From: Martinezella lusitana
Lineage (GTDB): Bacteria; Pseudomonadota; Alphaproteobacteria; Rhizobiales; Rhizobiaceae
Length of the DNA stretch: 64,000 bases
Direction: 5' to 3'
Assembly: GCF_016901135.1 (NCBI RefSeq)
Contig: NZ_JAFEVL010000045.1
Coordinates: 496,001-560,000, forward strand
This document shows, in pieces, positions 54,477-63,204 of this stretch (within the stretch, counting starts at the first letter, position 1; each line of letters starts with the position of its first letter). Below the pieces are notes generated by a model. The model saw only the letters and a list, made by a program, of their open reading frames with translations. It was not told where the DNA came from and searched no databases. The translations under genes and the position numbers were made by a program.

Positions 54477-55049
54477 ATGAAATGGGATCGCGTGCCCAAG
54501 AGTGGCGACCCGGACGAGGATCTGCTCGGCCGCATCGCTGCCGGTGACGTTCCGGCGATGCGCACGATGATAGCGCGGCAACTGCCGCGGATTCTGTCCG
54601 TCGCCACCCGCATGCTTGGCGATGCCGCCGAGGCCGAGGATATCGCGCAGGAGACATTCCTGCGCGTGTGGCGGAACGCCGGAGGCTGGCGCCAGCGCGA
54701 TGCCCTCTTCAGCACCTGGGTCCATCGCGTAGCGATCAACCTCTGCTACGATCACCTGCGTCGGCGCAAGGATGTGTTTGCCGAGCACCCGCCCGACCTC
54801 GAATATGAGGGTCCGGCGCCGGATGCCGGCTTGATGAGCGAGGATGACCCATCGCGGCGCGTGGAGCGGGCCATGCAGCTGATTGCTCCCCGGCAGCGCG
54901 AGGCGATCGTCCTGGTCTACTATCAGGGGCTGTCGAATGCGGAGGCGGCGGCGATCATGGACGTTAGCGTGGATGCACTGGAAAGCCTGCTTGCGCGTGG
55001 AAGGCGCTCCTTGCAGTTGCTGTTATTGAAGGAACAGAGCGATGGCTGA
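54477..55049 (+). CDS. ECF-type RNA polymerase sigma factor
   Basis: A sigma70-family ECF factor of about 190 residues. Region 2 is ATRMLGDAAEAEDIAQETFLRVWRNA and STWVHRVAINLCYDHLRRRKD; region 4 is LIAPRQREAIVLVYYQGLSNAEAAAIM and SVDALESLLARGRRSLQ. The start is unclear: ATG 54477, TTG 54471 or GTG 54432, none with a good ribosome-binding site. Its stop overlaps the next gene by 8 bases. The layout (sigma, one-span membrane protein, periplasmic sensor) resembles CnrH-CnrY-CnrX and other stress-response ECF modules. Confidence 0.92.
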   Translation: MKWDRVPKSGDPDEDLLGRIAAGDVPAMRTMIARQLPRILSVATRMLGDAAEAEDIAQETFLRVWRNAGGWRQRDALFSTWVHRVAINLCYDHLRRRKDVFAEHPPDLEYEGPAPDAGLMSEDDPSRRVERAMQLIAPRQREAIVLVYYQGLSNAEAAAIMDVSVDALESLLARGRRSLQLLLLKEQSDG

Positions 55050-55491
55050 ACATATCGCGGGTCCGATGAGTGCCGAGCGGTTTGCTGAAATGGTCGATGC
55101 CTATGGCAGCAATATCGGCCGATGGCCACAGCCGGAGCGTGCGGCCGCACGCGACTATGCCAGGAATGCCGAGGCGACCAGCATGCTCGAACGCGCCGCG
55201 GACCTCGATTCGCTGCTCGACACATATGTCCTCAAAGCCGGCCACGAAGGCTTGGATGGCCGGATAGTCGCGAAATTTGTCCGCCGCTCGAGGATGAGGA
55301 ACTGGTTTCGCTTCGGCTCCGCCGGCATCGGTCTTGTCGGCATCGGCATTGCAGGCGCTCTCGCCGGCAGTATCGCCATCGCCATATTGGCGCCGAGCCT
55401 GACGTCGGACACCGTCGTCGCATCGGATGGGACCGCCACCATGTTCGGCGATGTCGGGCCGGATGTGGCCATAAAGCAGGACAGCCAATGA
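55042..55491 (+). CDS. One-span membrane protein, probable anti-sigma factor
   Basis: A 149-residue protein. The cytoplasmic N-terminal half is helical and charged (SAERFAEMVDAYGSNIGRWP; RAAARDYARNAEATSMLERA). One membrane span follows at about 93-117 (FGSAGIGLVGIGIAGALAGS), then a short periplasmic tail. Topology, position after an ECF sigma gene and overlap (8 bases upstream, ATGA downstream) make an anti-sigma factor likely. It lacks a ZAS zinc motif (HxxxCxxC), so it would be a different class. Sequence family not recognised. Confidence 0.65.
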   Translation: MAEHIAGPMSAERFAEMVDAYGSNIGRWPQPERAAARDYARNAEATSMLERAADLDSLLDTYVLKAGHEGLDGRIVAKFVRRSRMRNWFRFGSAGIGLVGIGIAGALAGSIAIAILAPSLTSDTVVASDGTATMFGDVGPDVAIKQDSQ

Positions 55492-55937
55492 CAGACCGCA
55501 GCTTTCGAATATTGGTCATATCTCTGCTGGTGCTGAACACCTTCCTGATCGGAGCGTTGGCGGGCGGAGGACTGACATGGATCCGCAACTCGCAGGCACG
55601 CGCCGCCGTGATGCCTTTGGCAGGCGAGCAACTGCCCTCGTCGCAGAGGAAAGCGCTGCGCGCGGCACTGAACGAAGCGCGCAAGGACCAGCGCCCGACC
55701 ATTCTCGAGGCGCAGCAGGCGAAGATAGATGCCGCATCCATCCTGGGGCAGCCGACGCTGGATACCGAAGCGTTGTCGGCCGCCTTGGCGAGGGCCCGCA
55801 ATGCCGACATCGCCCTGCGGACGAAGCTCGAGGAACGCGCCGTCGATTTCGCGGCCACGCTTTCCTATGACGAACGTCGCGCTCTTGCCGAAAGCCTGAT
55901 CCGCCGCGGCGTTCCCAAAGCCGCCGCCACAAAATGA
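55488..55937 (+). CDS. CpxP/CnrX-like periplasmic stress-sensor protein
   Basis: A 149-residue protein with an N-terminal anchor (ILVISLLVLNTFLIGALAGG) and a helical periplasmic domain. Two LTxxQ-like motifs, LPSSQRKALRAAL and LSYDERRALAESL, bracket a helical hairpin, as in CpxP, Spy and the Metal_resist family (CnrX/ZraP). It contains no His and no Cys, so CnrX-type metal ligands are absent. It is translationally coupled (ATGA) to the putative anti-sigma gene and probably modulates it in response to envelope stress. Confidence 0.7.
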   Translation: MTDRSFRILVISLLVLNTFLIGALAGGGLTWIRNSQARAAVMPLAGEQLPSSQRKALRAALNEARKDQRPTILEAQQAKIDAASILGQPTLDTEALSAALARARNADIALRTKLEERAVDFAATLSYDERRALAESLIRRGVPKAAATK

Positions 55938-56012
55938 TCACACTTGCCCACCGACGGATCGGAAAGATGCTCGCGTTTAAGGAGCATGTCCGATGCAGGA
56001 GTTGGCAGGAAC

Positions 56013-57509
56013 ATGGCTCAGCAATCGAATGATGTTTATGCCGCGCTCGCTCTTTCCCGGTTCGGGCTAGGAGCTGATCATAACGGCATCGCGTCGATCC
56101 TATCGGATCCGCGCGGCGCGCTGCTTGAAGAGATCACCGAACGCTTCGTCCCGGTTCCGGTCGGGCCGCAATTGCAGTCCACAGCCGATCTTCTCGTCGG
56201 CCTCTACGCGTTCCAGGAACAACGCAAGGAAGCCCGTCAGCAGGCTGCGACGGCTGCAGCGCCGCCAGATAAGCCGGCGCAAGCCCCGCAGCAGGGGCCG
56301 CACCCCCCCGGCGCGATGAGCGCTCAGCCTGCCGCTCAAGAGATGGCAGGTGCGATCACCAAGGCGGTCGAGAAACTGGAGAAGCCTTCGGTCCCCTATC
56401 TTCCGCAGCAGATCCTGCTGGCGGAGGCGGATGCGCGTTTCAACGGCACCATCAGGCAGCCGCTGATCGGTTTCGGCGAACGATTGGCCATGTTCTGGGC
56501 AAACCATTTCGCGGTCGCGATCTCCAAGAGCGAGGAATGCCACATTCTTGCCGGTGCTTTCGAGCGGGAGGCCATCCGGCCGCATGTCTTCGGACGGTTC
56601 TCGGACATGCTGCTTGCGGTCGAAACCCATCCGGCCATGCTCGGCTATCTCGACAACCAGCAGTCGATCGGGCCGAATTCGAAGGCCAATGGCAACAAGA
56701 AGCGTGGCCTCAACGAAAATCTTGCCCGCGAGACTCTGGAACTGCATACGCTCGGCGTCAATGGCGGCTACACCCAGACCGACGTAACGACGCTTGCGAA
56801 AATCATCACCGGCTGGACGGTGGCGCGGGCGGAGGGAAAGCTCGGCACGCCCGGAACTTTTGTCTTCAACGCGGGGGCTCACGAGCCCGGCGACCAGACG
56901 TTGCTCGGCTTGACCTATGCCGACAACGGCGTCGGGCAGGGGCGGGAGGCGCTGCGTGACCTTGCCCGCCACCCGGCCACCGCGCAGCATATCGCCACCA
57001 AGCTCGTTCGGCATTTTATTGCCGACGTGCCGCCGCCGGCACTTGTGCAGACCGTTTCGGCGACCTTCACCAAGACGGATGGTGATCTTTCTGCCGTCTA
57101 TCGCGCTCTGCTCGGCTCCGAAGAAGCCTGGAACCCGACGCTTGCCAAGGTCCGCTCGCCGCAGGAATTCATGGCCGCGCTTCTGCGGGCAAGCGGCGAG
57201 ACGCCGAAGCCGAATGTCATTCTCGGTACCCTGACCGCAATGGGCCAGCCGTTTTGGGCTCCGGCCGGCCCGAACGGCTTCGCCGACACTGCCGATGTCT
57301 GGGCTTCCAGCGAAAGTCTCAGCATGCGGATGGATGTCGCCAGCATGATCGCCAATGCAGTGCCGCCGCAGGTCGATCCGCGTCGCTTCGTCTCGGACAG
57401 TCTCGGCCCGCTTCTCTCTAATGAAACGCTGCAGGCGGTGTCGCGTGCTGAGACCCGCAATCAGGGCTTTGCGATCGCCTATCTTTCCCCCGAATTTCAA
57501 AGGCGCTGA
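56013..57509 (+). CDS. DUF1800-family protein
   Basis: A 498-residue protein of unknown biochemical function. The family start is present: ALALSRFGLGADHNGIASI. So are FGERLAMFWANHFAVAISK, EREAIRPHVFGRFSDMLLAVETHPAML, NENLARETLELHTLGVNGGYTQTDV and ITGWTV. A Gln/Pro/Ala-rich linker occupies about residues 75-115. No signal peptide is visible at ATG 56013 (AGGA upstream); a longer start is possible. DUF1800 genes almost always precede a DUF1501 gene, as here (2-base gap). Confidence 0.9.
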   Translation: MAQQSNDVYAALALSRFGLGADHNGIASILSDPRGALLEEITERFVPVPVGPQLQSTADLLVGLYAFQEQRKEARQQAATAAAPPDKPAQAPQQGPHPPGAMSAQPAAQEMAGAITKAVEKLEKPSVPYLPQQILLAEADARFNGTIRQPLIGFGERLAMFWANHFAVAISKSEECHILAGAFEREAIRPHVFGRFSDMLLAVETHPAMLGYLDNQQSIGPNSKANGNKKRGLNENLARETLELHTLGVNGGYTQTDVTTLAKIITGWTVARAEGKLGTPGTFVFNAGAHEPGDQTLLGLTYADNGVGQGREALRDLARHPATAQHIATKLVRHFIADVPPPALVQTVSATFTKTDGDLSAVYRALLGSEEAWNPTLAKVRSPQEFMAALLRASGETPKPNVILGTLTAMGQPFWAPAGPNGFADTADVWASSESLSMRMDVASMIANAVPPQVDPRRFVSDSLGPLLSNETLQAVSRAETRNQGFAIAYLSPEFQRR

Positions 57510-57511
57510 CC

Positions 57512-58732
57512 ATGACTTGCGAACTCATGACTCCTACCCGCCGTGCCGTTCTCGGTGCTTCAGGCGCATTGTTCGCCTGGGCCTTCATCCCTCGTTTCGC
57601 CCACGCCGCCGGCGGCCGCGACCCGCGCTTCATCACCATCATACTGCGTGGCGCGCTCGATGGCCTGACGGCGGTTCCGCCCGTCGGCGATCCGGACTAT
57701 CAAGCGCTTCGTCAGGCGATCGCCATGACGACGAGCGGTCCGCATGCGGCGCTTCCGCTCGACAGCTTCTTTGCGTTGCATCCTTCGATGCCGAACTTCA
57801 ACAACCTCTATCGGGCGGGACAGGCGGTCGTCGTTCATGCCAGCGCCACTCCCTATCGCGACCGCTCGCACTTCGACGGTCAGGACGTGCTGGAATCCGG
57901 CTATGAGACGCCGGGTCGCGTTGATTCCGGCTGGCTGAACCGGATGCTTGAGGGTCTTCCCAAGGGCGACAAAGTCTCGCCCGGTGCATCCACCATCCGC
58001 GGATTGTCGGTCGGCGCGAACGCACCGCTGGTTATTCGCGGCAAGGCGCCGGTGCTGGGCTGGTCGCCGTCCAACCTGCAACCAGTCAGCGACGATCTGC
58101 CGCCACGGCTGATGGATCTCTACAGCCACACCGATCCCTTGTTCGCGAAGATCCTCGCCGAGGGCATCTCCACCGGCAAGATCGCGGCTGGCCTCGACGT
58201 AAAGGCGCGAGGCGGTCCCGGCGACCCCACCGGAATGGAGCAGATGGCGAGGGGCGCCGCGCGCCTGCTGGCGCAGGATGACGGTCCTCGCGTGGCAGCG
58301 CTTGCCTTCGAAGGATGGGATACCCATGCCGGCGAGGTGGATCGGCTGAACAAGCTGCTTGTTGGTCTCGACAATGCGTTAGCCGCGTTCCAGCAGGAGC
58401 TCGGCCCTGCCTGGAAGGATACCGCCATCGTCGTTGCGACGGAGTTCGGCCGCACGGCACAGGTGAACGGCACCGAGGGCACGGATCATGGCACCGGAAC
58501 GACAGCATTCCTTGCCGGTGGTGCGATCAAGGGCGGCCGGGTAATTGCCGACTGGCCCGGCCTCAAGCAGACGCAGTTGCGCGATGGCCGCGATCTTGCC
58601 GCCACGACCGACCTGCGTGCGGTGATCAAGGGCATCGCCGTCGACCTGCTTGGCGCCTCGCCAGCGGTATTGACCCGCGACGTCTTTCCCGGGTCCGATC
58701 ATGTCCTGCCGATAAAGGGGCTGATCGTCTGA
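57512..58732 (+). CDS. DUF1501-family Tat-exported protein
   Basis: A 406-residue protein. The N-terminus, TPTRRAVLGASGALFAWAF, is a twin-arginine signal, cut near AHA. The family segments ITIILRGALDGLTAVPPVGD, HASATPYRDRSHFDGQDVLESG, ALAFEGWDTHAGEVDRLNKLL, IVVATEFGRTAQVNGTEGTDHGTGTTAF and VFPGSDHVLPIKG are all present. The His/Asp-rich TDHGTG block resembles the metal site of alkaline-phosphatase/sulfatase-fold proteins. Partner of the DUF1800 protein; the pair follows the ECF module and may be its target. Confidence 0.9.
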   Translation: MTCELMTPTRRAVLGASGALFAWAFIPRFAHAAGGRDPRFITIILRGALDGLTAVPPVGDPDYQALRQAIAMTTSGPHAALPLDSFFALHPSMPNFNNLYRAGQAVVVHASATPYRDRSHFDGQDVLESGYETPGRVDSGWLNRMLEGLPKGDKVSPGASTIRGLSVGANAPLVIRGKAPVLGWSPSNLQPVSDDLPPRLMDLYSHTDPLFAKILAEGISTGKIAAGLDVKARGGPGDPTGMEQMARGAARLLAQDDGPRVAALAFEGWDTHAGEVDRLNKLLVGLDNALAAFQQELGPAWKDTAIVVATEFGRTAQVNGTEGTDHGTGTTAFLAGGAIKGGRVIADWPGLKQTQLRDGRDLAATTDLRAVIKGIAVDLLGASPAVLTRDVFPGSDHVLPIKGLIV

Positions 58733-58745
58733 CGACAGGCTGTCG

Positions 58746-58980
58746 TCACGGCCAGTCGGCATAACCCGACGAAAGGGTGCCTTCCGAGACTTCGCTCTTG
58801 CGGGCGAAGTCGCGATAGGCGGCCGGCGAAAAACCCGTCTTCTTCTTGAAGAAGTGGCTGAAATAGGTGGGGTCGCGAAAGCCGAGCCCGTCGGAAATCT
58901 CCTGGACTGTACGGGCCGAGCGCTCCAGCCGCAATTTCGCTTCCTGCACGACCCGCAAATCGTTGATCGATGCTGCTGAC
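58746..58980 (-). pseudogene. Truncated AraC-family regulator (C-terminal HTH only)
   Basis: The frame encodes only the second half of an AraC/XylS DNA-binding domain: INDLRVVQEAKLRLERSARTV, EISDGLGFRDPTYFSHFFKKK, TGFSPAAYRDFARK. The effector domain and first HTH are missing. The reading frame continues upstream only a few codons before running into the end of the gene at 58981. A TTG 58958 could start a 70-residue product, but no ribosome-binding site is seen. Best read as a 5'-deleted remnant. Confidence 0.8.
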
Positions 58981-59226
58981 CTAAGCAGGCCGTGCCGCGT
59001 TGGCGACGACGACGGGGATCAGCAGATCGCCCCAGTTGCCATCGCCGCCATGGTGGCGGGCCGAGCGGACGAGCTCGACGGAGACGCCGGCGTCGACCGC
59101 ATTCATGACCGCCTGGTTGAGGCGATGCAGCTCGTTGGCCAGCATGCGGATGACGGCCTGCTGGTCGGAATTCATGGTGAGAGATTGCTCCTCGGCTCTC
59201 TCGCGGACGCGTGCTATCGATGGCAT
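58981..59226 (-). CDS. Small conserved-looking protein downstream of aceA
   Basis: An 81-residue protein, not assigned to a family. Its middle is helical (SDQQAVIRMLANELHRLNQAVMNAVDAGV), and the end is hydrophobic (GDLLIPVVVANAARPA). A very strong ribosome-binding site (AGGAGGAGAATGAC) and a 27-base gap after aceA indicate co-transcription with isocitrate lyase. It is likely a real gene with a role near the glyoxylate shunt, but no function can be given. Confidence 0.75.
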   Translation of the reverse strand: MPSIARVRERAEEQSLTMNSDQQAVIRMLANELHRLNQAVMNAVDAGVSVELVRSARHHGGDGNWGDLLIPVVVANAARPA

Positions 59227-59253
59227 GTCATTCTCCTCCTGTTGATCTGGATA

Positions 59254-60543
59254 TTACTCTGCTGCCGGCTTGAACTGGGCGTGCTCGGTCGATCCGTGCA
59301 TGGCGGTGGTCGATGACTGGCCGCCGGTGATTGCCAGCGACACCGCATCGAAATAGCCCGTGCCCACTTCTCGCTGATGCTTGGTGGCGGTGTAGCCATT
59401 GGCCTCGGCCGCGAATTCGGCCTGCTGCAGTTCGGAATAGGCTGCCATCTGGCGGGCCTTGTAGCCGCGAGCAAGCTCGAACATGCCGAAGTTCAGCTGG
59501 TGGAAGCCGGCAAGCGTGATGAACTGGAACTTGTAACCCATCGCGCCCAGTTCGCGCTGGAACTTGGCAATCGTCGCGTCGTCCAGATTTTTCTTCCAGT
59601 TGAAGGACGGCGAGCAATTATAGGCGAGCAGTTTGCCGGGATGGACCCGGTGCACCCCTTCGGCGAACCGGCGCGCCTGCTCGAGATCCGGCTTCGACGT
59701 CTCGCACCAGATGAGGTCGCAATGCGGTGCGTAGGCGACGGCGCGGGCGATGCAGGGATCGATGCCGTTCCTGACCTGATAGAAGCCCTCGACCGTGCGG
59801 CCGGCATCATAGTCAACGAAGGGCTGGTCGCGTTCGTCGATATCGGAGGTCAGAAGCTTGGCAGCTTCCGCATCGGTACGGGCGACGACCAGTGTCGGCA
59901 CGCCCATGACATCGGCTGCCAGGCGGGCGGCGTTCAGATTGCGGATATGGGCAGCTGTTGGAATGAGAACCTTGCCGCCGAGATGGCCGCATTTCTTCTC
60001 CGACGCCAGCTGGTCCTCGAAATGGACGCCGGCCGCACCCGCCTCGATATAGGCCTTCATGATCTCGAACGCGTTGAGGGGGCCACCGAAGCCCGCCTCG
60101 GCATCGGCAACGATCGGCGCGAACCATGTGTCGACCGAAAGACCCTTGCCCTCGGCAGTCTCGATCTGGTCGGCCCGCTGCAGGGTGCGGTTGATGCGCT
60201 TCGCCAGTTCAGGGCCCGCGTTGGCGGGGTAGAGGGACTGGTCGGGATACATGGCCGAAGCGGTATTGGCGTCCGCTGCGACCTGCCAGCCCGACAGGTA
60301 GATCGCCTTCAGCCCGGCGCGGACCATCTGCATGGCCTGGTTGCCCGAGAGCGCACCGAGCGCATTGACGAAATCCTCTTCATGAATGAGCTGCCAGAGC
60401 CGGTTCGCTCCCATCTCGGCTAGGGAATGGCGAATGGTGATCGATCCGCGCAGCCGCTTCACATCCTCAACCGTATAGGGCCGCTCAACGCCATCGAAAC
60501 GTCCGGCAGGCGCGTTCGGAACCAGTTTGTAAAAATCTGTCAT
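59254..60543 (-). CDS. aceA: Isocitrate lyase
   Basis: It splits isocitrate to glyoxylate and succinate, allowing growth on C2 compounds and fatty acids. The 429-residue protein has IYLSGWQVAADANTASAMYPDQ, PIVADAEAGFGGPLNAFE, the catalytic loop HFEDQLASEKKCGHLGGKVLIP, TLVVARTDAEAA and NCSPSFNWKKNLDD. ATG 60543 follows GGGAG; the open frame to 60648 is not used. Divergent from the XRE/ScfR-type regulator, with shared TTGTAAA repeats in the gap. Confidence 0.97.
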   Translation of the reverse strand: MTDFYKLVPNAPAGRFDGVERPYTVEDVKRLRGSITIRHSLAEMGANRLWQLIHEEDFVNALGALSGNQAMQMVRAGLKAIYLSGWQVAADANTASAMYPDQSLYPANAGPELAKRINRTLQRADQIETAEGKGLSVDTWFAPIVADAEAGFGGPLNAFEIMKAYIEAGAAGVHFEDQLASEKKCGHLGGKVLIPTAAHIRNLNAARLAADVMGVPTLVVARTDAEAAKLLTSDIDERDQPFVDYDAGRTVEGFYQVRNGIDPCIARAVAYAPHCDLIWCETSKPDLEQARRFAEGVHRVHPGKLLAYNCSPSFNWKKNLDDATIAKFQRELGAMGYKFQFITLAGFHQLNFGMFELARGYKARQMAAYSELQQAEFAAEANGYTATKHQREVGTGYFDAVSLAITGGQSSTTAMHGSTEHAQFKPAAE

Positions 60544-60694
60544 GCGAATCTCCCAAGGCTGTTCTGCTGATCGTTTGATCGATGTGAATTGCGTGACGAT
60601 TTTTACAGGATGAGCATGCCGGAAGCCAGAAAATCTGGAATAACCCATTAGATAAAAGGGTTAGGATGTGCTATTGTTGACGGTGGTCGCTAGT

Positions 60695-60740
60695 AAATTT
60701 GTAAATATTGTAAAATTCGGTGCAAAGGGAAATTTGTAAA
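60695..60740. promoter_or_regulatory. Repeated TTGTAAA elements between aceA and its regulator
   Basis: AAATTTGTAAA occurs exactly at 60695-60705 and 60730-60740, and a third TTGTAAA lies at 60708-60714. A related TGCAAAG lies at 60721. RamB, a related regulator of aceA in Corynebacterium, binds AAACTTTGCAAA-like boxes, so these are good candidate sites for the regulator at 60752. The second copy overlaps its ribosome-binding region, suggesting autoregulation. Confidence 0.5.
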
Positions 60741-60751
60741 GGGAATGACAA

Positions 60752-62164
60752 ATGGCTGAGCGCAAGATCTTTGCCGGGCCGCGGGTTCGGCGCATCCGCA
60801 TGGGCCTCGGCCTGACGCAGACGACCATGGCGCAGGCCCTGGAGATTTCGCCGTCCTATCTTAATCTCATCGAGCGCAATCAGCGGCCGTTGACCGTGCA
60901 GCTGCTTTTGAAGCTGTCGGCGGTCTACAAGATTGATCTCGATGAGCTGCAGGGCGGGCAGGGCGGCAATGCCGGGCAATTGCGCGAGATCTTCGCCGAT
61001 CCGCTGCTTGTCGGCGAGATCCCCGCCGATCAGGAGCTGATCGAGCTTGCTGAAGCCGCGCCAAACGCGGCAAACGGCATGATCCGGCTCTATCGTGCCT
61101 ATCGCGAGCAGGCGGCCAGGCTGTCCGATCTCGCCGAACTCTTGGCCCGCGAGGGTCGGGTTGCGGATGTTGTCGGCCCACGCCTGCCACTCGACGAGGT
61201 TCATGACCGGTTGCAGGGACGGCCAAATTTCTTTGCCCGCATCGAGGATGCCGCAGAAGCGTTCTACTCACGTCTTGCACCCGGCGACGATATGGCGGGC
61301 GCCCTGAAAGCGTGGCTGAAAAGCGAGCATGGCATTGCCGTGCGCCTGCTGCCGGTGCACGCCATGCCGAGCTTGCGCCGGCGTTACGACCGCCATTCCA
61401 TGCGCCTGTTCCTTTCCGAGCGCTTGTCGCCTTTCGACCAGCTGCGGGAGATCGCAACCGAGGTCTCCCTGCTGGCATTGCGTGACGAGATTGCCACTGA
61501 GCTGGACGCGCTCGCTCTCTCGACGCCGGAAGCCAAGCGGATCGCCCGTTTCGAACTGGCGCGCTATGCTTCCCATGCTCTGCTGATGCCTTGCGGCGCC
61601 TGTCTTTCGGCGGCGCAGCGCCTGCATTACGATATCGATGGGCTTGGCGCCCGCTTCGGGGTTTCCTACGAGCAGGCGGCCACGCGTCTGACGACCTTGC
61701 AGCGCCCGGGCGCCTCAGGCATCGCCTTTTTCCTGATGGAAATCGACAGCGCCGGCCATCGCCTGCGCAAGGCCGGAGCACAGGGTTTCCCGCAGGCTCG
61801 TTTCGGCGGAGGCTGTCCCAAGCTCAATATTCACGCCGCCTTTGCCCAGTCAGGGCAGATATTGGTCGAGGCGACGGAGATGCCGGATGGTGCGGGTTTT
61901 CTGACGATATCGCGCACCATTGAAGGCCCTCAGGCGGATTTTGGCGAAAGGGTGCGCCGCACGGCACTTCTCATCGGCTGCGACGTCGCTCATCGCGATG
62001 AGGTTATCTATGGCAAGGCGCTTGGTTCGACGCCGGTGACGATCGGTCCGGCCTGCCGACTGTGCGAGCGTCAGGGCTGTCTGGTGAGAGCCGAACCACC
62101 CGTCACGCGTCCGCTTGGCCTCGATGAAATGGCGGCGGGCCTCAGTGTGTTCGACTTTCAATGA
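60752..62164 (+). CDS. XRE-family regulator of the ScfR/RamB type (acyl-CoA/glyoxylate control)
   Basis: A 470-residue regulator: N-terminal XRE HTH (GPRVRRIRMGLGLTQTTMAQALEISPSYLN), a central IrrE/ImmA-like domain lacking an obvious HExxH (the corresponding region reads FELARYASHALLMP), and a C-terminal ScfR/DUF2083 domain with Cys-rich MPCGACLSA, GGGCPKLNIH and ACRLCERQGCLVRAEPP. Relatives (RamB, ScfR) control glyoxylate and propionate genes and sense acyl-CoA. Divergence from aceA fits this. ATG 60752 follows GGGAATG. Confidence 0.88.
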   Translation: MAERKIFAGPRVRRIRMGLGLTQTTMAQALEISPSYLNLIERNQRPLTVQLLLKLSAVYKIDLDELQGGQGGNAGQLREIFADPLLVGEIPADQELIELAEAAPNAANGMIRLYRAYREQAARLSDLAELLAREGRVADVVGPRLPLDEVHDRLQGRPNFFARIEDAAEAFYSRLAPGDDMAGALKAWLKSEHGIAVRLLPVHAMPSLRRRYDRHSMRLFLSERLSPFDQLREIATEVSLLALRDEIATELDALALSTPEAKRIARFELARYASHALLMPCGACLSAAQRLHYDIDGLGARFGVSYEQAATRLTTLQRPGASGIAFFLMEIDSAGHRLRKAGAQGFPQARFGGGCPKLNIHAAFAQSGQILVEATEMPDGAGFLTISRTIEGPQADFGERVRRTALLIGCDVAHRDEVIYGKALGSTPVTIGPACRLCERQGCLVRAEPPVTRPLGLDEMAAGLSVFDFQ

Positions 62165-62332
62165 TCGCATTGGCTGTCGTTATCGGCGCGGGCGTAACGG
62201 CAGATAGAGTATGTTAAAATCTATGGTTTATATGGGCAATTGTTGCGCCCATCTGTTGATAAATAGCATGTCATTCCTCGCGTGGCGCGCTTGCCCTCTC
62301 TAGGTTCCGCGCAGACAAGGAGTCTGACATCC

Positions 62333-63175
62333 ATGAATTTTGCCAAGCGAACATCTGCTGCCATTTTTGCCGCTGCTCTTTCCTGCGGCGCGCTTTTTTC
62401 CACGATTGCCCACGCTGATGCGACGCTCGATCGCATCAAAGGTCGCGGCGCGCTGACGGTCGGCGTCATCCTGTCGGGTGCGCCTTTCGGCTATATCGAT
62501 CCGGCAAGCCAGGAGCAGAAGGGGTATAACCTCGACATCGCCAAGGCACTCGCCGATAAGCTCGGCGTCAAGCTGGAAACGGTGACGGTGACGCCGCCGA
62601 ACCGGGTGCAGTTCCTGCAGCAGGGCAAGGTCGATATCCTGATTGCCAACATGCAGTACACCGAAGAGCGCGCCAAGATCCTCGATTACGTGCCGACGCC
62701 CTATGACCGCAGCGGTGGCGCCGCCGTCGGCCGCAAGGATAGCGGTTTGAAGGACTGGAGCGACCTGAAGGGCAAGCCCGTCTGCGTTTCTCAAGGGTCG
62801 AACTACACGCAGCCGCTGATCGAACAATATGGTGCCGAAGTGAAGGCGCTGCCGAGCCAGCCGGAATCGCTTCTGGCGCTGCAGGGCGGCAATTGCGTCG
62901 CCGCCGTACATGTCGGCGCGACGGTCAATCTGCTGCTTCAGGATCGGCCGCAGGAGTGGAAGGACTATACGATCCTGTTCCCCACTGAGCTCGTTCCTTC
63001 GGATTCGGTGATCTGGCTGCGCAAGGGCGAGAGCGACACGAGCGCTGCGCTCGACAAGGCCATCCGCGAGCTGCACACAAACGGCAAGCTTCTCGACTAT
63101 GCCAAGGCGAACCGTCTGCTCAACACGACCTATCTCGAGGAAGAGCACGAGAAGCTCGAGGCCGAAGGCAAGTGA
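62333..63175 (+). CDS. Polar amino-acid ABC substrate-binding protein (family 3)
   Basis: A periplasmic receptor of 280 residues. The signal peptide is AKRTSAAIFAAALSCGALFS, cut after AHA. The mature protein has LTVGVILSGAPFGYIDPASQ, GYNLDIAKALADKLGVKLE, VDILIANMQYTEERAKILDY and GKPVCVSQGSNYTQPL. It is of the family that binds glutamine, cystine, arginine and similar compounds; ligand not predictable. ATG 62333 follows AAGGAG. The 168 bases before it show a short AT-rich stretch but no clear boxes. Confidence 0.9.
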   Translation: MNFAKRTSAAIFAAALSCGALFSTIAHADATLDRIKGRGALTVGVILSGAPFGYIDPASQEQKGYNLDIAKALADKLGVKLETVTVTPPNRVQFLQQGKVDILIANMQYTEERAKILDYVPTPYDRSGGAAVGRKDSGLKDWSDLKGKPVCVSQGSNYTQPLIEQYGAEVKALPSQPESLLALQGGNCVAAVHVGATVNLLLQDRPQEWKDYTILFPTELVPSDSVIWLRKGESDTSAALDKAIRELHTNGKLLDYAKANRLLNTTYLEEEHEKLEAEGK

Positions 63176-63204
63176 CGTTGTCAGTCGCTTGAGGAGCGGT
63201 TTGC

